64,000 nucleotides of DNA from Craspedostauros australis. Lineage: Eukaryota; Bacillariophyta; Bacillariophyceae; Mastogloiales; Achnanthaceae. Position numbers and translations under genes: made by a program. How positions within the stretch are numbered: the stretch's first letter is position 1; every line of letters starts with the position of its first letter. Where the stretch lies: NCBI GenBank assembly GCA_026770025.1, contig JAMXDE010000030.1:220001-284000 (forward strand), given 5' to 3'. Below, piece by piece: positions 10,672-21,231 of this stretch. The notes under the pieces are model-generated. The model did no database searches. It saw only the letters and a program-made list of their open reading frames with translations, and was not told the origin of the DNA.

Positions 10672-11437
10672 TCACGGTCATCAGACTTCGATGGTCGCGG
10701 AGAGCAGTGGCACGGAAGGCGAGCACGTCGAAGTGGGGAGCCATGGTTCCGGTGAGAATGAAGCTGCTCATCGTACCCTAGAACTTGTGCATAGGCAATT
10801 GCGACTGAATTCTGATGGAACACAGACAAGAATGAGTACTTACCTCAAAATTGGGAGTGATCAAGTCCGTCAATGAAGTCGAGTGAAGCTGTGTGATAGT
10901 GTTCTTGGGCTATGCATGGTTAATCAATTTAGATGATGTATAGCTCACCCAATTCAGATCTGTTGAAGTCTGAAATTGTGAAAAGATGGGGATGCAATGA
11001 TGTGAACCGATGCTGCGGCAACATGTGTTGCAACACAGCAGTGCATGAAGTGCAGAGCATGAAGTTGTTGTCAAGTTTGCAAGAATGAAGGAGGTTCATG
11101 GCGCCACCAATACCAATCTTGCTTCTTGGAACAACATTGATGCTTGCAACAAATCCGATCATTGCAGAAATGCAATCTTGCCAAATTTGATGGGATTGAT
11201 GAGCTTGTATCTGAGCCAAGATGCTTAAATACATTCACTCATCAAGCCAGTAGGCATGCCCTGTGAAGGTGGATTCGCAGGGATTCAGACATACATGTTC
11301 ATGTGCACATAAGGAGGATGATAGGTAGGACCTGACGCCCATCCTTCAACTCATTATCATCTTCAGGCACCAAGAAAGGTATCTGAGGGCCGTCGGGAGT
11401 TGCGGGAAATGAGGCCAACAGAGAAAGAGAAAACGGT
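10672..11437. other. Intergenic, no gene supported
   Basis: Only short open frames without family features. It lies between two copia pol fragments on the same strand and may be old LTR or internal sequence of either. Confidence 0.4.
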
Positions 11438-13557
11438 TCAAAACAAAAGTCTCATGCGTGACCTGACGTAATCTATGGAGAACAAGATTAGACATAGACT
11501 AAGGTGAATATAAGCTATTGATATGATAGCCAAAGTCGATGAGAAATTGATACTCGAGAGTGTGCTGAATTCGTCGGTGAGGGCTGATGGTGGTGTGTCA
11601 CCACGCCGGATCAGGAAATTGTCGGTTGGCGCACCGGCTGGCTCGTGGTTTTGATTCGTGGCGCGGGTGTCGGTCATGTCGTATGTGACACTGGAATTTC
11701 GTGTCTGTTGGCGGTTGGGCGAGGCTGGTGTACTCTTGGTGCGCCTGATGGGTCTGGGTGTTCTCCTTTGTGCCGTTTCGAGGGGGTTCGGTTCTCGTTG
11801 GGTTCTGGTTAGCCGAAGGGTTTTCGATGTCGGGCTGTATTTCATGGAGGTCTGTTGATACCTCGCCATGTTCACGCTCATAGTGTGTTCTTCCTTCGGC
11901 GGTGGTGGTTCTTGCGTTTCCGTGGCCATTATATCGGGATCATCGTCTGCTCTGGTCGTCCTGCTCTTTGTTATGGCTTGTGATATGGCTTCGCTGTGGT
12001 ATCCGGACTCATGGATTGAGTTCCAGAATATCGTTCTCGACGTGATGTGGTGGAATGGTGTTTTGGAAAGAGGCTTGGTTAGTATGTCGGCGATGTTGTC
12101 AACTGACGCAATGTGGGCGAACACGATGATTCCAGCGGCGATGCATTCCCGGATTTGGTGGAAAGCCAATGAGCAGTGTTTCTTCTTTAGCGTTGAGGAT
12201 GGGACCGTAGTATTGAGTACCACCGCTTTGTTGTCTCCGAGCATGATTGCGGGTCCGTCGATGGAGACTCCGAGGTCTCTCAGCATGTATCGCAGACCTG
12301 TGACCGCCTCGGTAGCTATCCTGGCTGCCACTAATTCTGATCCGTATGTGGATGTTTCCACCGTGTTCTGCCATTTGCAGATGGTCTTAACGATGGTGTT
12401 GTTGATCAATAGTACCACACCCGTCATGGATTTCCGTGTGACCTGGTCATGGCCATGGTCGGCGTCCACGTAACACGTGATTTGAACCGGCTTCCCTTTT
12501 GGTGTTGGTACTGGTACAGGGGTGACTTCTGCTTCGGTAGGGTAGAATTCTCTCCAATGGCTTGAGAGGGTAGTGTCGATGTTCGTGTGGTCCACTGGGT
12601 TGGGGTCGCAGAGGATGGCTCCCCTTTCTCGACCTTTGAGGTACCCGATGATACGTTGGATGGTCAGGAGATGTCCTTCCCTTGGTGCCATAGCGAACCG
12701 TGCCATCGTCGTCGTGGCGTATTGGATGTCCAACCTTCCGAGGGTCACGACCCAATTGAGGCAACCCAGTATTGATCGGTAGGTCCTGGCGTCTTCAGTG
12801 CTTGTGAAGTCCGAGGTGTCGCTTTCTGGGTGGCAGGCCTCTACCATGGGGGTGGATGCCTTCGGGATTGTCTTCCCTACTAGTTGCTCCACTCGTTTGA
12901 TGACGTTTCCGATATATGTCTGGGCTGAGAGTCCGATGCTGACTCCCCTGTCCTTCCAGTTCTTGGGAAGGTCGACGATGTTTCCGCCAAGGTAGTACTC
13001 TGGGTCACCGCATTGCTTCATGGTGTACTGTTTCTTGAGGTCGTCGATGATTGGGATGGGATCCTTGCTGAAGATCAGTACGTCGTCCACGTACGTGGTG
13101 ATCATCTCGTAGTGGTCGTCGGCTTCTCTGGTGTAGATGTCGTTGTCGGCTTTGGAGGGTAGGAATCCCATGGTTCGGAGGGTGTCGGCGAAGTGTTCAT
13201 GGAACCTCGCACTTGATGTCCTCAGGCCATAGAGTCCCTTTTGGATGATGAGGGGTTTGCCTTCGAGGTCGCCAAATTCAGGTCCTGCTCGGATGTAACA
13301 CTTCTCGAGGGTGTCTGCGTATAGAAACGCGTTCCCTACGTCGCCGGCGTATGCTCTCAGCCTGTTGGCTGCTGCGATGGCGAAGGCGATTCGGATGGTG
13401 TCTGATGCTACCACTCCTGAGTAGACGTCTTCTGTTGGTGGGGATGTCTTGTTCCCGTTTGCCACCAGTCTTGCCTTTCGACGTAGGTCGAACTTCACGT
13501 CGTATACGATGTGGTATGGGATCTTGTTGTCATCTCCAATTGTGTCAACATGTACTT
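11438..13557 (-). CDS. Ty1/copia polyprotein fragment with C-terminal extension
   Basis: A second, clearly different copia lineage. The frame is open from a TAA near 13557; the reverse transcriptase starts with IPYHIVYDVKFDLRRKARLV, so the integrase side is missing. Visible motifs are AYAGDVGNAFLYADT, GLYGLRTSSARFHEHF, TTYVDDVLIF, LGRLDIQYATTT and CYVDADHGHDQVTRKSMTG, then RNase H blocks TVETSTYGSELVAAR, LGDNKAVVLN and IADILTKPLSKTPF. About 190 residues follow the usual end of RNase H: a Pro/Thr/Arg-rich stretch and a hydrophobic segment, LAIISIAYIHLSLCLILFSI, near the C-terminus. The start is not a natural ATG. Family call is firm, the role of the extension is unknown. Confidence 0.85.
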
Positions 13558-14130
13558 AAGTTTTCCCTTCATCCTCTCTATCATCTACATGCATTTGAGT
13601 GCAGTCAGTTGGATGAAAAGGTGAAGCAACATGCCATGTGAACACCCATGTCAGGAATGAAGGGTACGATTAAGCCGTTTACTCTGTGATCGCCACATCT
13701 TCCAAAGTACAAATCAGTCTCCAATTGATGTATCAAAGACGGACACACTTCTGATTGTCTAGAAGCCTGTCCTTCCTGTATGTCAAGAGTTTGATAGATG
13801 ACGAACACATATGGCAAACTATGGGTAATGAAGAAAGACTTGGATGCTGAAGTGTTCTGAACATGACCGTTGACCAGTGAGCCAACATGTATGCACATGC
13901 GCTATCACTTTTTTATCATTCACAACTCAGAACATGAGGCTGTATGTGAATGGATCATGAAGGAGAACAAAATGTTGATGGGAGCATCTCACGAGGGAAC
14001 AAGTCAAGCGCACCAATAGATCGCACGCGATTGAGACCGTTCAACTTCTGCAATACAATTGTGCACAATCCACACATGGATCTCACACACAAAGAAAAGC
14101 AAGAGCTGAACATAATGGCAAAGCTGGTGG
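13558..14130. other. Spacer before the 5-bp array
   Basis: No gene is supported. Open frames running from here into the pentanucleotide array are products of the array. Confidence 0.4.
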
Positions 14131-16080
14131 ATGACTTCTTCCAGCACAGCACAGCACAGCACAGCACAGCACAGCACAGCACAGCACAGCACAGCACAGC
14201 ACAGCACAGCACAGCACAGCACAGCACAGCACAGCACAGCACAGCACAGCACAGCACAGCACAGCACAGCACAGCACAGCACAGCACAGCACAGCACAGC
14301 ACAGCACAGCACAGCACAGCACAGCACAGCACAGCACAGCACAGCACAGCACAGCACAGCACAGCACAGCACAGCACAGCACAGCACAGCACAGCACAGC
14401 ACAGCACAGCACAGCACAGCACAGCACAGAACAGAGGAGGATGAAGACCTGCCAGATCAACAGCCAGATGAGGACCCAGACATGGACTACATGGACTTCA
14501 CTGTCAAGGAGACATGGGAGACAATGTTCCCTGGCAATTGCATGGGATTTTGCCTTGCACCCTACATCACATGGGCTGTACTCTACAGGATGCCCACCAT
14601 CAGTCTCCACACCACAGTGGCAAGGGATGCAAGGAGGGCCTTGAATGAGATCAACAAGAGATTTCCAACCTGGAGCAACATCTACAATCCAGCTGCAGGG
14701 AGAAAGGCACTATCCCACAGCTCTGCCAACTTCTCAATCATCTGCCACAACTTGAAGAGGATCAACATCAGGCCAGCTCATAGTGTGCAGAGGTAGGAGC
14801 CCCTCACATTTCCAGATATCAGGAGGCTGCACCAAGCTGCCCCACCTGACCCAGCTGGATAGAGGGACATCTCTTTTCTCTACTTCCTTATGAGACTGGA
14901 ACAAGAGGCAAGGCAGCAGTGGGAAAGGTCATGAAGTGGACTTCCTTCAACAATGAGACCAAGAGATATGTCATCTACTTCAAATTCCAGAAGAGAGAGC
15001 AGACATGCACATGACTCCAAGCAAGGCAGTACTGAATGTGGAAGCATCCAGAATATCTGTTTGGCATTGCCAACCCATAGCAGATTTGTATCAACTTGAC
15101 TAAGCTTTGCTACTATACAGGCTCCCCTTTGAGATACTTCTCTGCTCACTCAGCCAGGACAGGCAAGATCAATGACATCATCTGCAGCTCCAAGCTGAAG
15201 GAAGATCCCATCTCAGTGGGCCCTGCCAATGAAAGGATCATTGGGGACTGCACAACAACGTCCGATGCAATCAGGCTCTACTTCAGAAGCCTTTCAGACA
15301 GGGCAGGCATGTATGTAGGGCAGATTGACTCAATGGATGAGCTCACAGTGGAGCAACTGCATCCAGAGCTCAAGGGCAAGATGCAGCCAATTGTGTGGCC
15401 TTACATGCCACTGAGCTCAAATGCAGTTGCTGATGACTTGAGAGAGGAGATCATCAATGTAGTGAACTGGTTGGACTCACAGCATCCCACCAGTACTACT
15501 TCGAAGGGCTGAAAGAGGATACCTTCCGTCACTGTTTGAACAAATCAGCAACATATCGGATGAGAAAGATGTTTCTTCTTGGGGGGCAGCCTCCTTGAGA
15601 TTGGGAGAGCAATGTCTTCACCAAACACAAGTATTGGGCGCAAGCTTTGGATCTTGTTTGTGACTGGTGAGATCTCCATCAAGAAACTCTTCAAGCTTGC
15701 AGAAAGTGAAAAGGTTAAAGCAAGTGAGCACATGTGCAACTACTTCAAGTTGCCAAGGCTTCAATGCCAGGAGAGGAGGCAGCTTCCACCAAAGCCCAAG
15801 AAGAGGTTTGATGTCTTGGAGTCTAGGAATGTCAGGCTGCTTGCCCATGCAGCCAAGAACAGGCTCGGGTTTCTGCTGAGGGCAATGCAATGATTGGAGC
15901 CACACAGTATGATGCAATCAAGCTGTCAGATGCTCAGGTGGCAATGATTGATCTGGCCAATTAGGATGGAAAGGATGTGGATGAGAGAGCATTTTACCAA
16001 GCAGGGCCAGATGTCAAGCTAGACAACCAGACCCAGCAGCCTGTGTATGAGTCTTCTGATGAAGAAGAGATGTGTTGGGG
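14131..16080 (+). pseudogene. Degenerate tyrosine-recombinase-like gene (possible Crypton remnant)
   Basis: Three successive open pieces (14131-14796, 15096-15512, 15579-15893) plus short frames between them read as one broken protein. After an acidic N-terminal stretch comes a helical segment, then REPLTFPDIRRLHQA near 14800 and FLMRLETGTRGKAAV (read across a stop) near 14880-14930, which resembles the start of a tyrosine recombinase catalytic domain with the first catalytic Arg in TGTRG. At about 15140 the text RYFSAHSARTGKI gives an H-x-x-R box. I could not place the catalytic Tyr. Crypton elements encode such recombinases and are known from stramenopiles; that link is inference. Several stops and frameshifts make it inactive. 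Confidence 0.45.
14142..14428. repeat. Pentanucleotide array (CAGCA)n, about 57 copies
   Basis: Perfect 5-bp repeat, open in several frames on both strands. It lies at the start of the recombinase-like remnant and joins different reading frames, so the long Ser-Thr-Ala-Gln-His and Leu-Cys-Cys-Ala-Val peptides are artefacts. Confidence 0.97.
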
Positions 16081-17104
16081 CTCTGGGGTTATAGTGTTAA
16101 TAGTATTCTAATCTGTGATTTGATCGTAATGTTTTAGAACTGTGTTAGAACGAAATCAAAGAGGGGATTCCACACTGAAACGTAGAGTGATCAGATCGTT
16201 GTTGTTGGTGAGGAGATTGTTTGATATTGTGAATTATTCATATGAAGACTGATGAGTCCCAAAGATTGAGATCTTCGAACTGTGAGCATGAGGGAGGGCT
16301 TGCAAGTCTCGTGCTATTCTGGTGGAAGATAACATGGAGATAACACTTCAATTTTGCGTGTTACTGAGTGCATTCAAATTTGCAAAAGTCAGACAACAAA
16401 CACTATGATGCGCCATGTTGTAGAATGCAATTCCTCATGATGTTGCTAGTAAAATGGTCACACGATTGATCGACCTTGTTTTGCGAAGGTCTGGTATCCA
16501 TTCGGAGTTATTCGATCGAAGACTGGACCCTGTCATGATTGGGTGGCAGTGCCTTCTCAGAATTCAGGGAGGCAAGAAATTTGATTCATGTCCTCCCAAT
16601 TCTGTGCATGGAGGGAAAACAATTCATGTGATGCAAAATGTGATGCGCGAATGATATGACATTGTGTCGCACCAAGATTCCCGTTCAGCAGTGGAGAAAA
16701 GGGGACATAGAATCTTTTTTGATTGGTCAACAGTTGTCACTTATTTTGGAAATATTACGTTGCACTAATAGACTTGCAGCATTGGAGGTCTGCTCTTTTG
16801 CATTGAAGCAGTAGGAAGCACAATTCTTGGCCATCTGGACAGGATAGATGTGCAGTGCATCTTGGCAACAGGCGAACGTGTCCCTTCAGTCGATGGGAGC
16901 AACTTGATGCGAGAGCGGAGTTTTTGAGGCAAAGTCATGAATTTCCATTTGGGTGCCATGGTAGATGCTCCAGGTGACAAAATGTTGTAGAAACAAGGGA
17001 ACTTACTGGACTCCAAAGCATGGTCAATCTGTTGATGTGCAGTAGGTGAACGTGGTTGGTGTGTGTGCACATGCGTAGCTGTGCATAGTTAGTCTTAATG
17101 CTGT
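16081..17104. other. Intergenic with a repeated LTR-end-like block on the minus strand
   Basis: No intact gene. On the minus strand near 17070-16990 there is a block reading QPRSPTA...IDHA, matching QPRSPTA...IDHP near 28470-28510 on the plus strand, where it directly precedes a copia pol fragment. I infer that it is the end of a copia LTR plus the start of a leader. A short open frame downstream begins MAPKWKFMTLPQKL and may be a GAG start. Everything else appears non-coding. Confidence 0.35.
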
Positions 17105-18240
17105 AACAAAACCGTTACCTCGGTGGCCGAAGAAAGCTCAGACGCAGGACATCGGAAAGACGGGTATGTTGCTACTTGGCGCAATGATTGTGACCTGCAA
17201 GAACGGCCTCTTCAAGTTCGAGTTTATGGATTTTGTCATTGCTGGCTACTCTACCCAAGACCATAACCAGGTTGCAGGCATGTTGAAGCTCCTGATGAAG
17301 CGGATTCATGTTGAATACCCAAATGTAATGGAGGTCATCATGCAAAGTGACAGCGCAAGTTGCTTCGCAAGCCAAGAATTGATTCCATACATCTTCCACC
17401 TGAACACCAATGCAGACTGTTAAGTGTCGGCTTGATACCCATTTCAGCTTCATTACTTGTGTGCTGGACTCATATCTGAAGGAGGGCTTCAAGGTGACAA
17501 CAGAATCGTAAATCTTCGAGGCAGTGAATCATGCAAAGATAGCAGGAACAATCGTGGTACTTGTTGACTGGTCCAAGTTGAAAAGTCAATCAAGTCAACG
17601 AAAAAGTTCAAGGTGAACTCCATTTTGGTGAGAGCTACACATCACATCAAATGGTTTGATGTTCATGTGGATGTGAATGCATCTTCAGGGGTTTCAGAAC
17701 CTGTCATGGTTCACAAGGAACAGTTGGATGAGCATCTGAAGGAGGACCTTGTAATCAGCTGCAAGTTTGGTGAGAAGTCCAATAAACCCGCTCTGACAAC
17801 CAAATTGCTGACATCAAAGCACGGGGGGAAGATGATCTTGTGCCAGAAGATGAAGAGGCGCAAATTATTACCACTGCATGTGCTAAATCTGTGAAAGAGA
17901 GTGGGATTGGAGATGTTGTAATGAAGCACAAATTGGCAGAACCCACCAGAAATGCCTTGTATCCACCAAAAATGAGCGCTGGGTGGGCTATGACCAAGCC
18001 AAGGAAACGAGTTCCTCTGGCACCACACGTCAAGGTGTTTCTCGATGACTACAACAACCTGAATGATCCAAAGGCCAGGAAGGCTGCATTGAAACATGAA
18101 GCACACAAAAAGGTGATGGAGTTTGTGCAGCACGATTGACTGCTGTGATGGCAAACAACACCAGACCGTGTACAAGCTCATCTCAACAAGACAATGCCAA
18201 ACCCAAGAAAGAGAAAATTGGCTCCAAACGACACAGAACA
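17105..18240 (+). pseudogene. Transposase-like gene (QSDNASC family), copy 2
   Basis: This copy keeps the order of blocks seen in copies 1a and 1b, which links those two to one gene. GMLLLGAMIV and QSDSASCFAS lie at 17166-17373. RLDTHFSFITCVLDSY follows at about 17430-17475 after a frameshift and stops, then AKIAGTIVVLVDWSKL near 17540-17580. Next is a KEQLDEHLKED block near 17720, and finally GWAMTKPRKRV and VKVFLDDYNNLNDPKARKAA at 17990-18085. At least three stops or frame changes are present. The final block resembles the conserved GWAL-containing C-terminal part of the invertebrate and protist family mentioned for copy 1a, from memory. A 10-bp minisatellite and a copia LTR follow at the 3' end. 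Confidence 0.6.
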
Positions 18241-18508
18241 ACCACCAACAATCACCAACAATCACCAACAACCACCAACAACCACCAACAACCACCAACA
18301 ACCACCAACAACCACCAACAACCACCAACAACCACCAACAACCACCAACAACCACCAACAACCACCAACAACCACCAACAACCACCAACAACCACCAACA
18401 ACCACCAACAACCACCAACAACCACCAACAACCACCAACAACCACCAACAACCACCAACAACCACCAACAACCACCAACAACCACCAACAACCACCAACA
18501 ACCACCAA
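18237..18508. repeat. 10-bp minisatellite ACCACCAACA, about 27 copies
   Basis: Nearly perfect decamer array; only two early copies carry ATCACC. It is open in three forward and several reverse frames, giving Thr/Asn/Pro/Gln and Trp/Leu/Val/Gly repeat peptides that have no other support as genes. It ends exactly where the copia LTR begins. Confidence 0.96.
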
Positions 18509-18509
18509 C

Positions 18510-19217
18510 TGAAAATCAGCAATTACACACAGGAAAAGGGGCACCAAACACTGCACTTACTACACCGCCTGGGTGATCAATCTGATAGGTGAAGTTGGAG
18601 ATGTTTGGTGATTGTTGTTGTTCTAAGTTAGTTGTGTTCAATTGATGAGTGAGGTTTGGATTATGAGAACATGATCTCATCATTCTAAAGATGGTGCCTA
18701 TTGCACGGTTGCTAACGTGCTGCTCGATTACCTCGTGGTTTATCTCGCAGTCTTTCCTAGAACATTGCCCAAGATGGCATGTTGATTTACACGATATCTC
18801 GTGTTATTCTCACCCTTGGGTCTTTCTTCACCTCTCCTGGTCATAGCTAATCTTGATCTCTGTTTGATCACATATGGATTGATCCGTCTACGTCGACAAG
18901 GTGCATGCATCACCTCTGACGATGTTATTCTGGATCCTAAATGTTGTTGCCACGTACTTGATGATGCATTCGGCTAGGCTAGACAGGTCAGCATATCATG
19001 ACTAAATATAATCTCGATTCCGAGGATCACAATGACCGATCCTCTGACGTCATACGATGATGTCAGTGCCTACGTCAGATTCGATGACAGTAGTGACTGA
19101 ATATCAATCGTGTATCAAGACTCACTCGACAATACTCTCAAATCGAGTCGAGTCAAAAATAGTGAATCACGTTTCAGTCTTGAGAGATGGGTACCTAATT
19201 TCGCTCTAGATGTTGAT
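18510..19217 (-). mobile_element. Copia-family LTR, 708 bp, minus orientation (3' LTR)
   Basis: On the minus strand it starts TATCAACATCTAGAGCG at 19217 and ends GCTGATTTTCA at 18510. It is nearly identical to the solo LTR at 3483-4189, with an almost equal length (708 against 707 bp). A purine tract, ATAGGGGAG, directly precedes it (19226-19218), which identifies it as the 3' LTR of the truncated element at 19243-21231. Confidence 0.9.
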
Positions 19218-19242
19218 ACTCCCCTATAGTCGGGAGTCTTGT

Positions 19243-19480
19243 TCATCCGCCCAGAGTCTCTCCTTTCCAGAATAGAAGCGGCCTCACTAACGGCCAGTAC
19301 TTCGCCCATGGAAAGAACTTGGTCATGACGTCGGCTACGTTTTCTGTTCCGTCTATCTTGCAGAAATGCAGGATCTTCGCAGCTACTGCGGCACGCACGC
19401 AGTGGTACGCCAATGCGTTGTGTCGTTTGGACAACACACTGTTGGGAATGGTGGAGGATGTGATCACGCTCTGGTCCTGA
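19243..19480 (-). pseudogene. Copia RNase H tail after an internal pol deletion
   Basis: The last part of copia RNase H: DQSVITSSTIPNSVLSKRHN, AYHCVRAAVAAKILHF, NVADVMTKFFPW. The first block matches GDNQSVITSSTMPMSML in the fragment at 2474-3110, so both belong to one lineage. Upstream, the text switches abruptly near 19480 to GAG-protease sequence; integrase, reverse transcriptase and most of RNase H are gone. The result is a non-autonomous copy. Confidence 0.8.
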
Positions 19481-20104
19481 GGTGGTCTGGATGACGGCGG
19501 TGGCCGTGACCAGCGCCAGATCCTTGATTTCTGCGTCACCGATTCCAGAAACATCAGCACGGTTGGACGTGGATTCCATCACCAGCATGTCATCACCAAC
19601 GAGACCGCCGTTCGCACCTCCATCCACCAATGCGCCTTGCACACTCATGTTCGTGTTGTTGAACTTGTACGATACGTTCGTGTGAGACAGGGTGTAGGTG
19701 CGACCGTCAATGACGAGGGAAGCCGGCGGGCTAACGGACGCACTAGACATGGCATTGGAAAGAAGAAGGTTGATTGCTGTGCCAGTGGTAGAACTAGATT
19801 CGTTATTGTTACTACCTTTGTCGTTGGTCTGGATGTCCTGTTGGTTGTTCTGGTTGGATGTGGAGCCATTACGGTTGGTGTTGTTGGCGGAACGCTGCGA
19901 GTTGTCACTCTTGCCGCGTCCTGAGTTGGCACGTCGAGCTTGGAGGAAGTCTTTGCGCTGCTTGTGTGTCAGCTTCTTGAACTCCTCACGTGGCAGTCGC
20001 TCTCGCGTTTCCTTGCTGTAGTCCTTGTTGGGCTTCCAGAGGTTGGGTCCATCGTCCTCGCCTTTTTGCGTTGCTTCTGCTGTTTGGAGTTGTTGGCCTG
20101 GCAC
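19481..20104 (-). CDS. Copia protease region of the truncated element
   Basis: A frame carrying the C-terminal part of GAG and the start of pol. It has a basic stretch, EFKKLTHKQRKDFLQARR, an Asn/Thr/Ser-rich linker and then VQGALVDGGANGGLVG near 19645-19600. The DGGANG motif fits the active-site loop (D-S/T/G-G) of a retropepsin-like aspartic protease. It lies in the -1 frame relative to the GAG ORF; the two overlap near a run CGCAAAAAGGCG at 20070-20059. Whether this is a programmed shift or an indel cannot be decided here. Confidence 0.6.
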
Positions 20105-21231
20105 TGTGGCTTCAGTTTGTTGGCGTCATGGCCGTCAAGTTGCACAGCGTATGGCCGAACGAGCTCAACGAGGGTATCGAACTCCATGGTGGTCGCAGGC
20201 TGGCCGGGTTTGTAGGCCAGGATCGCGGTCTGCAGGTAGTCAGTCTGGAAGATAGACTGATACAGCGCCTTGTCGCTCTCGATGGCGTTCGTCAACCACT
20301 CTGTCTTTGTCACGTCGTCGATCGGATCATCACGCAATGCCCCAAGTTCGTGTACCTTGTGTTGCCACAGGTCCAGGAACTGCTCATGAGTCTTGCGGCA
20401 CTGCTTGTCCAGCTTGAACTTGATGATGTCGTCACGGATGCGTCGGATAGTGTTGACAGCAGTAGCACCGGTGGTGTACTCGCGAACCAGCATGCAGTAG
20501 ACAGCTTGACCGTCACAGATCGACTCGTACAGGGTTGCACACTTCCTACTCTTCGTGGTCTGCAGGTTGGATACAAACATGTTGAAGAGGAAGGTGGACT
20601 GCACTTTGAAGAGCTCGGCTTGTTCATCAGGAGGGACGTAGTCAGCATCAAGGACATTGGTGATGTCATGAGCAGCAGCGGTGGCACGCAGATGACGATG
20701 GAATGTAGCAAAGTACTTGTCATCAGACAACTTGGGGTAGTTGCTATTGTTACGTTTGATGCTACGCGTGAATTCGGCTGCCAAAGAGTGTCCTGTCTTC
20801 TCGAACGACGTGTCCGTGTGTTCATGCTTGGTGTCGAAGGAAAACGCGCTGCCAGTTCCATCAGGCGGGCCCGCTGATGACATGGGCGATGGTGTGTGTG
20901 TCCTGGCAATGTACTCCATGTATGAATCCTCCGTGAGGTCTAGCCATGTCTCTGCAGTAGGATTAGGTTGAGCACTGAACCAGCCAATGGCGTTGGAGAT
21001 TGTACGAATTGCTATCTTTGACAGTTGGACTACGAGGTTAGGTTCTGGATCCGGTTGACGGACGGTCGCATTCATGTCAAGCATATCCTCACGGTTGAGC
21101 GAAGCAAAATCCATGATGGTTCGGATCTCTTCAGTGTGCAAGATAAGCCATTCAGGGGACAAGTCATCATATCCGAGAACGCCGAGGACATGTGCCAGGA
21201 TGCTGTTGTTGATTGGGATTGGTTCGGACAT
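19969..21231 (-). CDS. Copia GAG protein
   Basis: A 420-residue open frame beginning MSEPIPINNSILAHVL. The middle resembles copia GAG helical cores: QAVYCMLVREYTTGATAVNTI, DDIIKFKLDKQCRKTHEQFLDLW, DPIDDVTKTEWLTNAI and FDTLVELVRPYAVQLDG. I see no zinc knuckle; the frame ends in a basic stretch just after the overlap with the protease frame. GAG would form the particle that packages element RNA. Located downstream on the same strand are the protease frame, the RNase H tail and the 3' LTR. I did not find the matching 5' LTR beyond 21231. It could be a GAG donor for related copies, which is inference. Confidence 0.7.
   Translation of the reverse strand: MSEPIPINNSILAHVLGVLGYDDLSPEWLILHTEEIRTIMDFASLNREDMLDMNATVRQPDPEPNLVVQLSKIAIRTISNAIGWFSAQPNPTAETWLDLTEDSYMEYIARTHTPSPMSSAGPPDGTGSAFSFDTKHEHTDTSFEKTGHSLAAEFTRSIKRNNSNYPKLSDDKYFATFHRHLRATAAAHDITNVLDADYVPPDEQAELFKVQSTFLFNMFVSNLQTTKSRKCATLYESICDGQAVYCMLVREYTTGATAVNTIRRIRDDIIKFKLDKQCRKTHEQFLDLWQHKVHELGALRDDPIDDVTKTEWLTNAIESDKALYQSIFQTDYLQTAILAYKPGQPATTMEFDTLVELVRPYAVQLDGHDANKLKPQCQANNSKQQKQRKKARTMDPTSGSPTRTTARKRESDCHVRSSRS

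Noticed and set aside
16245..16285. CTGATGAGTCCCAAAG followed by a CGAAC, similar to the start of a hammerhead ribozyme core
   Set aside because: The second half does not fit: no GGAC-GAAA partner pairs with the GTCC, and the nearby hairpin (AAGAT/ATCTT) is in the wrong place. Treated as coincidence.
17711..18556. 281-aa minus-strand ORF rich in Trp, Leu, Val and Gly
   Set aside because: Its centre is the 10-bp minisatellite; the rest is the antisense of a plus-strand pseudogene.
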